Assembly: GCF_019175385.1 (NCBI RefSeq)
Contig: NC_083345.1
Coordinates: forward strand, 42,182,098 to 42,246,097
Direction of reading: 5' to 3'
Length of the DNA: 64,000 nucleotides
Source of the DNA: Lycium barbarum
Taxonomy: Eukaryota; Streptophyta; Magnoliopsida; Solanales; Solanaceae
Positions 9,549 to 21,131 of this stretch are shown here, piece by piece; positions within the stretch are counted from its first letter, which is position 1; each line of letters opens with the position of its first letter. Both the position numbers and the translations under genes were made by a program. Under the pieces are notes generated by a model. It searched no databases. It had not been told where the DNA came from and saw only the letters and a list, made by a program, of their open reading frames with translations.

Positions 9549-10910
9549 CGTCCATTGGCCATGTACGTTCAGACTCTGGCCAACAGTTTCATCCGTCTTG
9601 ATATTTCAGCCCCGGGCAGGATTTTAGCTTTTATAGAGGCGAGGTCATCTTTATTGGATCGGATCAGGACTCATCAGTTTAAGGATGCCTAGTTGAGCAA
9701 AATTTGAGATAGGGTTTCGAGAGATGAGGCCAAGAAGGCCGTGATTGATTCTGAGGGCATTTTAAGGATTAGAGGACGCGCGTGCGTTCCTCGTGTTGGT
9801 GATTTGATTCAGTTGATCTTATCTAAGGCCCATAGCTCTCACTATTCCATTCATCTCTATTTGGGTGATAGTGGATCGGTTGACTAAGTCCGCTCATTTT
9901 GTTCCAGTTCAGGTTTCCTATACCGTGGAGAAGTTAGCTAAGATGTATATTCGGGATTTTGTAAGATTGCATAGGGTCCCTATTTTCTGTTGTATTTGAT
10001 CGGGTTACTATCTTCATTTTCCATTTTTGGAGTGAGTTTCATGAGGAGTTGGGTACCCGATTGGATCTCAGCACAACTTTTCATCCCCAGACCGATGTCC
10101 AGTCCGAGTGGACCATTCAGGTGCTCGAGGACATGTTGAGAGTGTGTATTATTGATTTTAGCGGTCATTGGGATCAACACTTACCATTGGTAGAGTTTGC
10201 ATACAATAACAGCTATCATTTGAGTATTGGCATAGCGCCTTTTGAGGCCTTATATGGTAGGAGATGTAGACCTCCGATTGGTTAGTTTGATGGGTTCGAG
10301 GCTTGACCTTGGAGTACGGACTTGTTGAGAGAGTCCCTTGATAGAGTGAGAGTTATTCAGGCCAAGCTTTTGGCAGCTCAGAGTTGGCCAAAGATGCATA
10401 TGGACCGGAAGGTCCGGGATTTGAAGTTTGCTATTGGTGACCTGGTTCTGTTGAAGGTTTCACCTATGAAGGGTGTTAAGGTTTGGTGAGAGGGGCAAGT
10501 TGAGCCCCAGGTATATTGGTCCGTTTGAGATTGTGGATTGTATCGGTGATGTAGCTTATGAGTTGGCATTGCCGCCCGGCTTGGCGGGAGTTCATTTGAT
10601 TTTTCATGTTTCGATGCTAAAGAAGTACCATGCCGACAGTACCTACAATGTCCGTTAGGATTCTATATTGCTAGATGATAATTTCACTTATGAGGAGAAG
10701 CCTATCGCGATCTTGGATAGGCAGGTTCGAAAGTTGAGGTCACAAGAGATTGCTTCTGTGTGGTGCAATGAAAGCACAGTCCTGTCGAGGAGGTTAATTG
10801 GGAGACCGAGTTCGACATGTGTAGCTGATATCCCTAGCTGTTCACTGATTCAGGTATTTCCCTGCTTTCATTCTTTTCTTCGCTCGAGGACGAGCGACGG
10901 TTCAATTGGT
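9549..10910 (+). pseudogene. Tekay-1 integrase and chromodomain remnant
   Basis: Pieces in several frames can be ordered: the RNase H-integrase linker with stops (9549-9800); SHYSIH at about 9838-9855; then an abrupt jump to DRLTKSAHF-like coding (9870-9900). The zinc-binding HHCC region and first catalytic Asp are therefore deleted. The C-terminal core reads HPQTDVQSEW, YNNSYHLSI and FEALYGRRCRPPIG (10049-10285). The C-terminal domain follows (KLSPRYIGPFEIVDCIGDVA, 10500-10560). After YEEKPIAILDRQVRKL (10690-10735) a frameshift enters a chromodomain-like tail. The chromodomain would steer insertion to methylated chromatin in intact relatives. The gene is clearly dead. Confidence 0.8.
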
Positions 10911-11406
10911 ATCTGATGTAACGACCCGTTTGGTCGTTATAGTCTTTTTGACATTTTCGCTCGTTTTTTAGCATTGATTAACTCATTTTTACCTGAGGGG
11001 ACTGTTGGCACGCTTCTCAAGGTTTCTAGACCGGATTCGGGTAACTTGTGTGAAATATAGGCATAAAAGTAAAAAATGGTTGACCCAAAGTTGACTTTCA
11101 GGTAAACGAACCTTTTTTGGAATTTCGTCGATTCTGAGAGGTCCAGATGGTCGTTTAGAACATGTGTGTGTATTTGGTTCGGTTTGTAATGCACTTGGAT
11201 GCATTTAAGGACTTGGGTTAGAAATTGGAACTAAGGCGTCGGGGTTGACTCGGTCAACGAGACCTCCGTTAGGAATTTTGATGCCACGAGCACGTTCGTA
11301 GCATATTTTGTGTGGGTCTGTGTGTAGGGTTTGTGAGCAGATGGCCTCGGGAATGGCTCGCGATTTTGATTGAAGACTTAGAAAAATCGGGGGATTCTGG
11401 TACTTG

Positions 11407-11545
11407 GTGCCCGCTATGGCGGCACCGCTGTTGCGGCGTGTTGGCCACTGGAGTGGCCACGTGTAATGTTGGCCATACCACTATGGCGGCCTCACAGGCG
11501 CTGTAGCGGCACAGCTACCGTCGTGGCGGTGACGGCAGTGATTTT
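11407..11545 (+). repeat. GC-rich hairpin block upstream of the LTR TATA box
   Basis: The block is strikingly GC-rich against AT-rich surroundings. It contains TGGCCACT-GG-AGTGGCCA (11442-11459, 8-bp perfect arms), CCGC-TATG-GCGG (11411-11422) and repeated words of the kind ATGGCGGC and TAGCGGC. It ends about 15 bases before the TATA-like sequence. Confidence 0.75.
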
Positions 11546-12439
11546 CATTAAGTGTGGTTTAAATAAGCCTTAGATCCTCATTATTTCCCACTTCAAAATT
11601 TGAGCTTTGGGGAACAGTTCTTGGAGATATTTTGGGGACATTCTTGAAGGAAAATCTTGCCCATTCCCTTACTCTCCCTTAATCACAATCATCCTAGATT
11701 TCCCCATTCCCTTTAATAACCCTTAGTAGTGGAAGTTGAAAGAGGGTTTTTGATGAACTTTTCCTTAGGGTCATGTATGAGGAAATTGATGAAGTTTATG
11801 TTAGATTTTGCCTAATCTAAGCTTATTAATCATATATCTTCCACTTCTAGCGTTAAATTTCGGAATCAAAGGCTTAGGGTTTATACCCGAATTGGGGGTT
11901 TTGCTTGAAATCATAAATTAGGCTAATCTTTGAGTTAAATCAGCAATTAGTGATTGGGTTATGATCACCTAGTTCTTAATTTGATATTTTGCATCCGAAT
12001 TTTCCGTTTTACCCTTGTGGGCCTATTTCTCTAATTTCTAGGGTTGGAATTGACCTAAAATGGATAGTAACAATATTAGCATCATTCTTCGTGATTTCTA
12101 ATTTAGATTTCAATTATGCTTAGACTACTTTGGTTCTGAGGTTCAGCGGAAAGGCAAGGCAAATGAGTGAGTTGTTGGTGTTATGGTTCGGCCATCCAGG
12201 TAGGTTATGGCTTACCTTTGGTGAGACTTCATATATAGCGAAGAACATATTTAGATTATATTGTCAGAGACAACATGTGAACCTTCGGGTATGAAGTCGG
12301 GTGGGATATTTCTTAGGTTGGGCCCTGTTGTGTGCTGGGACTAGCCACCCCGTTATGTGTGCTTTGATTCCTCTAGTTTGCCGACTCGATGCCGTGAGTA
12401 GTTGGTAGATATTGAATTCTGTTTTATCATCTTGATTAT

Positions 12440-12640
12440 AATATATTGGCATACCCACTGTTGCTAATTGTGATTCAGTTAAATTATTGGCCGACCCATT
12501 GTTGATATTTGTGATTCGATTATATTATTGGCATACCTGCTATTGGTATTTGTGATTCGGTTATATTATTGGCATACCCACTGTTGGTATTTGTGATTCA
12601 GATATATTGTTAGCTTACCAATTGTTGGTACTTGTGACAT
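12440..12640 (+). repeat. LTR minisatellite, about 48-bp unit
   Basis: Four to five diverged units read roughly ATTGGCATACCCACTGTTGG followed by TATTTGTGATTC and a TA-rich link. Copies drift gradually, typical of slippage-grown arrays. Confidence 0.75.
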
Positions 12641-13716
12641 TTAGCATGACTATTGATGTAATGCATGCATTGCACACACTCTCATTTTCATGATATACTG
12701 TTGAGATATTAATTATATTCGATGAATACTTTATTAGTTGGACTCAGTTTTACTTGAGTGACTTGAGATGGACGATGTCCGATGATCAATCCCGGAATCA
12801 TTGTTGCATGGCCGATATCCGATGTCAATTCCGGAATCGTTGTTAGTGCATAGACGCTGCGGGTCTCCCAGGGTGGTGCCGGTGAGAACCCCCGTGGACA
12901 AAGATTCGGGGTCCCTTCTGTCTGTTAGGGAAAGATCCGGGACGGGTGGCACTTAGACTTTGTGAGTCAAGCTGGGTTATGCTGCCGAGACGTCGATATT
13001 TCCGTCCGGAGTACATATGTACACCGCATTTGCATTGCATTCATACCATTATTGCATTGTATTGCATTATGACTTGATTTGAGATGTTGGGTGTTGTATT
13101 GTGATGTTGGATTGGATTGAATATATTCAGACTTGGCACATTTGGGATTAGACGTTCTATATAGGTGTGACAGATAATTGGAATTGATTGCATTATCTTA
13201 TACTTGCTGGTTTATTTGCTTATCTGCTTTATTATCTGAATTGTGTTAGCTATGCTTAGTCGGCTGATGATGCCTACCAGTACTGTTGTTTGTACTGACC
13301 TGCACTTGCTGCATTATTTTATGAATGTAGAGTATCAGGTCGGATGCACTTCCGTGATGCGTGGATGATCTACGCTTCAGCTTTCTCTCGAGTTTCCAGA
13401 GTGAGCATGGCCGTCCGCTGCCTTGAAGACTTTCTATTTTTATGTCCTATTCTATTCAGAGACATAGACATTTTATGTATTAGTATTACAGATTGTATTA
13501 TTTCCCTTTAGATGTTTTTGTATTATTCAGACTAGACCCTGGGGTTTTTTATTGTCACTCCACACACTATATATATATATCGTGATAGTTACGTATTTGT
13601 TCTATTCCGTTGCTTAATTTCATTCTTTATGTATTCATTCATTGTTGGGTTGAGGGTTCGCTTATCGAGGTGGGAAGGTAAGTGCCCGCATGACTTAGGT
13701 AAAATGGGTCGTGACA

Positions 13717-13940
13717 CGGGATACATATCTTCTTTTCAAATCATATTTTTGAAAGTAAATAACTCGTCATTTTCTTATAATTGTCAATTTTTATGAAATA
13801 ATAATAAAATATCAATTCTTGGACTTTTCTCGGGATTTTTGAAATTTTAATTTTTAAGGGTGTATCCTTACTTTGTTTTGGACTTGGGAATTTTAAAAAT
13901 TAAAATACGTGCCTTATGAGGTGAAAATTATGTGTCAACA
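13717..13940 (-). mobile_element. Tat 3' LTR stump
   Basis: These 224 bases match 28951-29172 at most positions and end TGTGTCAACA (minus-strand start TGTTGACACA). The rest of this LTR must lie on the far side of Tekay-1, which interrupts it at 13717. Confidence 0.85.
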
Positions 13941-13953
13941 ACTGCCCCTTCGG
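13941..13953 (-). promoter_or_regulatory. Tat polypurine tract
   Basis: On the minus strand CCGAAGGGGCAGT abuts the LTR start TGTTGACAC, the expected place for the plus-strand primer. Confidence 0.65.
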
Positions 13954-16900
13954 AGTTCGAGGATGGCAAGGCGATCCTTGAGCTACGAATTTTGACAAAC
14001 CTAATTTTTACTGAATAATAGAAATTACAACTCTTTTTGCACAAAATTTCGAAAGTATGGCTGGACCCTGGTTTCTGGGCTTCCTACATATCTCAGGTTA
14101 CATGAGATCTCAGGCCGTTTGTAGTTCTGACTCTATGAGGACTATAAAAGTAAAGAGTTTTCTTTGAACTGCCTCGAGATGTCCCGGGATAATTGTAGGA
14201 ATATGGCCAATCCTCGAAACTTGAGTAGCCTACATGTCGCTGGCTTTGGGAATCAGGCCAATTGTAGTCCGACTCGATAGCCTAAATAGGAATATCCCTT
14301 TATGTGGGAATTCCTTTGGCTATTCCAGGTTGAAAATCCGAATTGGAGGCGGTTTTTGAAAAGGATTTATTAGTATTGATGCTTGAAGTGACCTCCAATC
14401 CCTGGTGTAGAAAGCTTACCTCTCGTATACGGTTTGTGACCGGTTACCCAAGAAAAAGTGCTACGTATGCCCCGCATGTTTTGAATCCGGCTTTTGCTTC
14501 CATCTTTGGTAGCTTCTAGCTCGTTTCTGAATGCTGAGTCCTGCATGTTAGTTTTTTGAAAATTTTAACTTTAATATGGTAATACCTGAGTAGAATTTTT
14601 CCCATTTTGTTGGTATTGACTTGTCATCCTTCGATATTATGTCCGTATTTTTGCAAATGCTTGTCTCTTTTTCTTTCTTCTTCTCCTGTAAGTGTGTGCT
14701 TTCGTGTATTTTTGAAAAATAAATTTTTGACTACTTTGGATAATGATCACGACACTTTTTCCGGCTCTTTTCTTGTCATTTTCAGATGTTTTCATTGTTC
14801 AATGATAACATCCGTTGGGATCTGGGTCGGACTATACCGCATTCTTGCGAAACCTTCACAATATTTTCCAGCAAATAGGTACAATGTGCTGATCTCAAAC
14901 ATTGCTGAGTCATTCAACCTAATGTTGAGGGATGAATGAGAGTACCATGTGACTGCCTTATTCACTTCCATTTATAGGAGGTTTGCTAAAATTTTCAGGC
15001 AGAGGCGTACAAATATCAGCGGTTCAATCAATTTATTTGTGCCTTCAGCTGAAAAGACACAAAGGGAAAAAGATGAATGAGGGTGATTGTTTGTCAATAA
15101 TATAACCCAGGATGCTAACGAGTTAACCGTACTCAGCAGTGGCCTAACTGCCAAAGTCAATATATTGAACAAAACACGTTCTTATAGAGAGTATGACTTG
15201 GTGAAATTACCATGAGCTCACGCGATGGCCCTAGTCTGATTTTCGTTTTCTTGAGTAGGATGCTATTAATGAAGACCATGTTTTCAAGTGCGGGGTCATT
15301 TTTGTTTCTTATGACATCCGCTACTCCCGAAAATTTGGGATCTCATCATTTTCACATACTGCAGTGACTGTAGCAAATCCGGTGTCAACTACATCGTTAT
15401 CCTCATACGAAGTCTGCAGTATACCAGTTCGGGACTACATCACTTATAGAAAAAAGTACCCAAATGAAGACTGCACACTAGAGTGCAGTATCATATTCCT
15501 TTCATGATGACTACTAACCTCTGTATCCAGAATTACAACATTTAGTCAAAATATTCAAGTTAACGACTGCATACTCAAGTGGGGGGCCTTTTGTCATGAC
15601 AACCGCTATCGCTGAACCAGAATTACATTAACTTGAGATAAACTGCAGCAGCGATCGCAAATCTTGATGTAGGAATCACATTCGTATTTCAACGATTGTG
15701 GACATCAACCTCGGAATTATGCTACGTAGTTTTGGCTATATATATGGACAACGACTCAGCCCCTTCGGCACATAGTCATTTACTCTATATCGTCATTTTG
15801 AGGAACAAAGCTTACCTCGGTGGTAAGGCTGACACTTTCCTTTTTTGACTCCGGGGAAGAATACTCGCTCGTCGATAGGGTTCACATCTTCCAAAAGGAC
15901 TAGACTCTTGCGTTGTGAATACGACACTACAATGCCGATATCAACTCTTTGTCTTCAAATAATAGATTGTCAGGATGAAAACTGTAACCACCCTTCGAGC
16001 CAGAATTAATTCATATTTGCTGACATCCTATGTCGACGATCTTAAATTTGATGTCAGAATTACGTCACCTGATTCAGGCGAGAATTGTACTTACCAAATT
16101 TAAGACGTCTAATCAGTCAATGTATCAAAGCAAGCCATGCAGCGTCTAGGCTAGGGTCTCAATACATGACACAATACTGTTAATAGAGACAAAGCTTTCG
16201 GTAAGTCGTGATTATATCTTTTAGTAGTCTTAAAATTGTAATAATTTTTCTTTTCCTAAACTTTTTGTGCTCTGCAAAATGAACAAACTTGTTAGCGTAA
16301 AACAATTTTACTTAAGGAGAGTTTTGTTACCCTTTTGTAAATGCCCTTCTTTGTCATTTCTTCTTGAGGTTCCTTCTTTGCTTTGCTTTGGCATTGTTCT
16401 CCCTGTTTTACACATTTCAAGCAAACAAGTTAGTGTAAATATCCTTGCTTGTTCGTTCCTGCATCCACAGAAAAATTTGTGAGTTTCCTAGATGGTCGAC
16501 CGCTTTCCTTGTACATGGACTTCTTTTGTTGATACTTTGAGAATGCTCATTTTCCATAAAAATCCTTTTATTTTTAGCAAATTTGAAATTTTTTGGCTAT
16601 GATTTTGGAAAACATATATATTTGTAGTAATAAATCTGCAGTAGTGGTATATATATATATATATATATATATATCTTTTCGTAAAAATGATATATTTTGT
16701 ACGCAACCTTTTAACGTCATGACATTGGTTACTTGAACAAAGTCCTCTATCACTTCTTCCTCGTCTTGATCTTGTCTAGTACCAAAATTTTCAAATCCCT
16801 TTCAAAAATTTTTCCCCAGTTTATATTCATCTTTGTACAAAACTGGATTTCGCCATGTCGAAAGAATTTTTGAGACGTTCTCAAAAATTCTGCTCCGGTG

Positions 16901-17429
16901 TAGAAGTTCTAATCAGTTTATTCCTTTGAACTGGCAAGAATTTTTGAGGTCCTCTCAAACATTCTGCCCTAGTTTCCATATGGGGCTATCTTTATATTTC
17001 TCTTGCTAAGGCATCTCTTAGGTTTCTTAGGATTTATTGGGAATTTTGTTTGGAATGACCGAACTCGGAAGAGCGCCTACATTTTCCGTTTCGGGAATCA
17101 GGTCGAAACGTAGTTCGAGGTAAATATATTAGAATTTTTTAGTGAGATCGAACTCAAAAGAGCGCCTACATATCCCAAATGGGAATCAGGTCATAACGTA
17201 GTTCAAAATACATAATTTTGGATTTTTGGGTTAAGCGACCGAGCTTGGAAAAACGCCTACGTTTCCCCTTGTAAGTATAGGGAATCAAGTCCTCGCGTAG
17301 TTCGTACATACTTTTGGATTTGGTTTTTTCTAAGAAAAATGCAAAATTACAAACAAAGGAAATGCAATTAAAGAAACATAAACTAAACTAAACTAAAAAT
17401 ACTTTGAATCTTCGTAGTCATCTTCTTCT
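13954..17429 (-). other. Tat 3' untranslated region
   Basis: This is 3.5 kb between integrase and the 3' LTR with no supportable gene. It carries recurrent 50-bp hairpin-like motifs (GCCTACRT...GGGAATCAGGTC...ACGTAGTTC) near 14080-14130, 14225-14275 and 17040-17310. It also has loosely repetitive sequence around 15350-16120 (units starting actgca and ending cagaattac) and an (AT)13 tract at 16649-16674. Long, repeat-bearing 3' regions are known for Ogre/Tat elements. Confidence 0.65.
17040..17310 (+). repeat. Three copies of the Tat 3'UTR hairpin motif
   Basis: Three units at about 17065, 17150 and 17250 share GCCTACRTNTYCC, a short loop, GGGAATCARGTC and CGTAGTTC. CTACGT and ACGTAG are complementary, and the CCC/GGG parts also pair, so each unit can fold into a stem. 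Diverged copies stand at 14080-14130 and 14225-14275, and another in the foldback at 41430-41482. Confidence 0.7.
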
Positions 17430-18603
17430 TCACACGTAGTATCTCTTGATGACATCTGAATTTATTGCTCTTGGGCACTCTTGACCATCTATTTCAGCAA
17501 GTACCACTGCTCCTCCTGATAGTACCTTTCGCACTATATAGGGCCCTTGCCAGTTTGGTGCAAACTTTCCTTTGTATTCTTCTTGATTTGGCAATATTTG
17601 TTTGAGCACCAATTGCCTAATTTGAAAAACCCTGGGTTTTACATGCTTGTTGAAAACTCGCACCATTCTTTGTTGGTACAATTGACCATGGCAAACAACA
17701 ATCATTCGCTTTTCATCTATCAAAGCCAGATGTTCATACCTCTTGCGGACCCATTCTGCATCATTCAACTCAGCTTCTTGTATGATTCAAAGTGAAGGGA
17801 TTTCTACTTCGGCTGGTATTACTGCTTCAGTGCCATACACCAACAGGAACGGAGTGGCCCAGTTGAAGTTCTGCCAGTTGTTCATGCCAGTCTTTGTAGT
17901 TATCAATCATATTTCTGAGGATCTTCTTGATGTTTTTGTTGGTGGCTTCAACAGCCCCATTCATTTGTGGCTGGTATGCGGTCGAATTTCGGTGAGTAAT
18001 TCAGAACCGCGCACACATTTCTTTCATCAAGTGGTTGTTTAGATTAGCCCCATTGTCTGTTATGATTGATTCTGGGATGCCGAATCAGCATATGATGTTG
18101 TTGCACACAAAATCTGTGACTACTTTCTTTTTACACTGATGCATAAGACGCTGCTTCCACCCACTTGGTGAAGTAGTCTATGGCGACCAAAATGAAGCGG
18201 TGTTTGTTTGACGCAGCTGGCTCAGTTGGTCCTCTGACATCCATGCCCCAAGCTGCGAATGGTCATGGCGACGTCATAACGTTCAGTTCTGTTGGAGGGA
18301 CCTTTATCAAGTCTCCATGAATTTGACACTTGTGGCATTTCTGGATGAATTTGCTACAATCTCTTTCCATGGTCATCTAGTAATAACCTCTTCTTAAGAT
18401 TTTCTTTGCTAGCATGAACCCATTCATTTGAGGCTCGCAGGTTCCAGCATGCACTTCTTCAATCAATCTTATGGCTTCGATAGAGTCCACACATCTGAGC
18501 ACACCCAAATCTGGGTCCTTTTATACAGAATATTCTTATTGAGGAAGAAACCGTTTGCCAACTTTCTGGCAGTCTTTTTCTGATTGATGGTGATTCTTTC
18601 AGG
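17430..18603 (-). pseudogene. Tat integrase
   Basis: The minus strand shows the zinc-finger end (KFIQKCHKCQIHG, about 18316-18354) and the catalytic core start (GMDVRGPTEP with the first Asp near 18245, then FILVAIDYFTKWVEA). Broken frames follow through the middle of the core. The C-terminal domain is open at 17430-17768 (GKFAPNWQGPYIVRKVL, ending VIKRYYV). Stops and frameshifts between 17770 and 18230 obscure the second Asp and the Glu. Integrase would insert the cDNA into the host genome; this copy cannot. Confidence 0.8.
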
Positions 18604-19677
18604 CTATTCTCCTTTCTCCAAGTACATTTTAATGTCAACGTACCAATGTTTTTCATCAGTCTCTACTTCTACAAAAGCAAAGCGAGTCGGTTGATCTCTG
18701 ATTTCAACTTTGACTGGATCAATGTACCTACTGTCAGGATGCTGAATCATGGATGCTATTGTTGCTAATGCATCAGCAAACTCATTATGTGTTCTTGGTA
18801 TATGCTTGAACTTAACTTCTTGGAACCGATCTGCCAGTCTTTGCACAAGTCCAACATACGGTATGATCTTCTCATTTTTGGTGGCCCAATCCCCTCGAAC
18901 CTGATGAATTAACATATCCGAGTCGCCAATTACCTGAAGATCTCTCACATCCATGTCAAGGGATATACGTAGGCCCAAGATACATGCCTCGTAGTAAGCC
19001 ATGTTGTTGGTGCAACTGAAGTTCAACTTGGCGGCCATTGGATAATATTGGTCTGAGTCTGAAACCAAAATGGCCCCGATTCCTGATCCTTTAAAGTTGA
19101 CTGCTCCATCAAAGTGTATTTTCCAACCTAATTCATCTTCATTTTCTTCGCCCTCAATTGTCATCACTTCTTCATCTGGGAAATAAGTCCACAAAGGTAC
19201 GGGATTGTCATCCACTGGGCTTCCTGCCAGTAAATCTGCTAATGCTTGCCCCTTAACTGCTTTCTGTGCGACGTATTGGGTATGAAACTCACTTAATAGT
19301 ATCTGCCATATTTCCATCTTCCCTATCGACATAGGTTCTCCAAAAATGTACCTTAGGGGGTCCATTCTCAAAATCAAATGAGTCGTGCATGCAACCATAT
19401 AATGTCTTAATTTCTGAGACACCCAGGTTAGAGCGCAAAACGTTTTTTCCACCAAAGAATATCTAGATTTACAAGGTGTGAACTTCTTACTGATGTAGTA
19501 GATGGCTCTCTCTTTCTTGCCTGTTTCATCATTTTTTGCCAACATGCACCCAAAAGCATTCTCTGAAACTGACATGTACAGCAATAAAGGGCTTCCCAGC
19601 CTTGGCGGGACCAAACGGGTGGATTTGACAAATATCTTTTGATTGTGTTGAAGGCTTTTTGACAATCTTCTGTCCAT
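18604..19677 (-). pseudogene. Tat dual RNase H region
   Basis: This is an open frame of 357 residues. Residues about 25-110 are the RT-linked RNase H (LYMSVSENAFGCML, then AIYYISKKFTPCKSRYSLVE). After a linker (FHTQYVAQKAVKGQALADLL) a second, archaeal-type RNase H follows from about residue 183: WKIHFDGAVNFKGSGIGAIL (first catalytic Asp), NNMAYYEACILGL (Glu), VIGDSDMLIHQVRG (Asp) and HIPRTHNEFADALATIASM (last Asp). A second RNase H is diagnostic of the Tat lineage. All four catalytic acids are visible, so this domain is the best kept in the element; the frame is nevertheless detached from RT by a frameshift. Confidence 0.85.
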
Positions 19678-20834
19678 TTGGTTGGAGCATCTTTCTTGAG
19701 GAGTTTGAGAATCTGTTCTACAATTATTGTGGACTGGGCAATGAAGCGTCCAATGTAGTTCAACCTTCCCAGGAAACTCATAACCTCTTTCTTTGTTGTT
19801 GGCGGTGAGAGCTCTTGAATTGCTTTGATCTTTGTGGGATCTAACTCAATACTACTACGACTGACTATGAATCCTAGCAACTTCCCGGTAGGTACTCCAA
19901 ATGCGCATTTTGCAGGATTCAACTTCAAATAGTACTTGCGGAGTCTGTCGAAGAATTTTCTTAAGTGCTCAACATGATCATCACCCACTTGGGACTTGAT
20001 GACGACATCGTCCACATATACCTCAATCTCTATATGCATCATATCATGAAAGATGGCGGTCATCGCCCTCATGTAAGTAGCGCCAGCATTCTTGAGCCCA
20101 AAAGGCATTAACCCATAATGATATACCCCCATGGTGTGATGAATGCCGTCTTTTGAGCATTTTCATCATCCATCAGTATCCGATGATAGCCCGCGTAACA
20201 ATCCACAAAAGATTGCACCTCATGCTTGGCGCAGTTGTCAATGAGTATATGACTTTTAGCGAGTGGGAAATTATCCTTTGGGCTAGCGCGGTTAGGATCA
20301 CGATAGTCCACACAGATCCTTATTTTCCCATCTTTCTTTGGTACCGAGACTATGTTCGCTAACTATGTTAGGTATGGTGTCACTTTCACAACTCCTGACT
20401 GAATTTGTTTTTCTACTTCTTCTTTAATTCGGATGCTGCCATCAGGCTTAGGTTGCCTGATTTTTTGTTTTATCGAGGTGAATCCCTCTAGGATCGGCAA
20501 CATATGGGCCACAAGTTTCATACTCAAACCCAGCATATCGGTGTATGACTAAGCAAAAACATCTTCATATTCTTTCAACAAACTCCGATACTCTTCTTTC
20601 TCAATCTTTGTCAGATGTACACTTATTTTGGTTTCCCGAACCAACTCCTCATTTCCTAGATTAACTGCCTCTGTTTTCTCTAGGTTTGGCGACGACCTAT
20701 TTTTATATTCCTTTTCGACGTCTATCAATCCTTTCGGTCCAGTTATCTCTTCTTCTTGATCATTGTTTTGTTCGTCGTCATTTTTAGTTGTTTTGTAACA
20801 TGTCATGACATTATTTGTGGCCTCTGTATTATTA
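19428..20834 (-). pseudogene. Tat reverse transcriptase
   Basis: From the end of the intron the minus strand reads an acidic linker (NNDQEEEITGPKGLIDVEKE), EEYRSLLKEYEDVFA and a stop. Further frames give VSVPKKDGKIRICVDYRDPN, HEVQSFVDCYAGYHRI (first catalytic Asp), LMPFGLKNAGATYMRAM and VYVDDVVIKS (YVDD at 20007-20018), then LGFIVSRSSIELDP and MSFLGRLNYIGRF. This is RT in full motif order. In-frame stops occur near 20549, 20362 and elsewhere, and the C-terminus overlaps the RNase H frame at 19428-19677. Confidence 0.85.
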
Positions 20835-20886
20835 CTGTGAAATAAAATAACACGGTTATCGATCTTGTAAAAGAAACTTTAATCAC

Positions 20887-20927
<41 letters not shown>

Positions 20928-21131
20928 AAAGCGGTTTTGTCTTATTGTAAACTTTGAGGCGTTTTCATTGAAATTTAAAAAGGGTAATACAAACTGTGGT
21001 CCTGACTTTGAACGGAACCGAGCCATTTCCATTATTAAACAACACGTAATAAGAAACAGGAAAAGGCGACAAGCCGGGCCTCAAAGCCGACTTTCGTTTT
21101 TTTTTCTTCTGAAAGTGACCATTCTTTCTAC
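20835..21131 (-). other. Ogre-type intron between protease and RT
   Basis: This 297-bp non-coding block sits between the protease-linker ORF (stop at 21128-21130) and the first RT exon. The minus strand offers a donor G|GTAGAAAG at 21131 and an acceptor TTATTTTATTTCACAG ending at 20835, with T-rich sequence before it. Ogre elements are known to have an intron at this place, with in-frame stops that separate gag-pro from RT expression. Here the upstream frame hits TAG within the donor. The block contains an (AT)n microsatellite. Confidence 0.6.
20888..20923. repeat. (AT)n microsatellite in the Tat intron
   Basis: About 17 uninterrupted TA/AT dinucleotides lie inside the intron-like block, so their length does not affect the coding frames. 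Confidence 0.9.

Larger units (their letters stand above)
5542..13716 (+). mobile_element. Tekay-1: chromovirus with nested insertions
   Basis: This plus-strand Ty3/gypsy pol remnant is followed by its 3' LTR. RT is entered at 5542 where the Athila-type element ends, is split again by the solo LTR at 6092-8768, and continues into RNase H, integrase and a chromodomain trace. The LTR closes GGGTCGTGACA at 13716 and lies inside the LTR of the minus-strand Tat element, because 13717 onward matches 28951 onward. The 5' half is outside the window. The chromodomain remnant and the tRNA-Met-type LTR class point to the Tekay/Del clade of chromoviruses (inference). Confidence 0.85.
10917..13716 (+). 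mobile_element. Tekay-1 3' LTR
   Basis: The LTR starts TGTAACGACCCG right after the element's 3' tail and ends GGGTCGTGACA, 2,800 bp. Its first 250 bases align well with the LTR starts at 39303 and 60143, so several elements share one LTR family. It contains a GC-rich hairpin block (11407-11545), a TATA-like TTTAAATAA (11558-11566), a transcript leader and a minisatellite (12440-12640). No gene is supportable. Confidence 0.85.

Noticed and set aside
12440..12640. Regularly spaced repeats that could suggest a CRISPR-like array
   Set aside because: Units are contiguous and diverge gradually, with no constant repeat and unique spacers, in a plant LTR; this is a minisatellite.
18604..19677. Long open frame as a possible domesticated host gene
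   Set aside because: It is flanked in the right order by RT and integrase remnants and contains the ordinary dual RNase H of a Tat element; openness alone does not show domestication.
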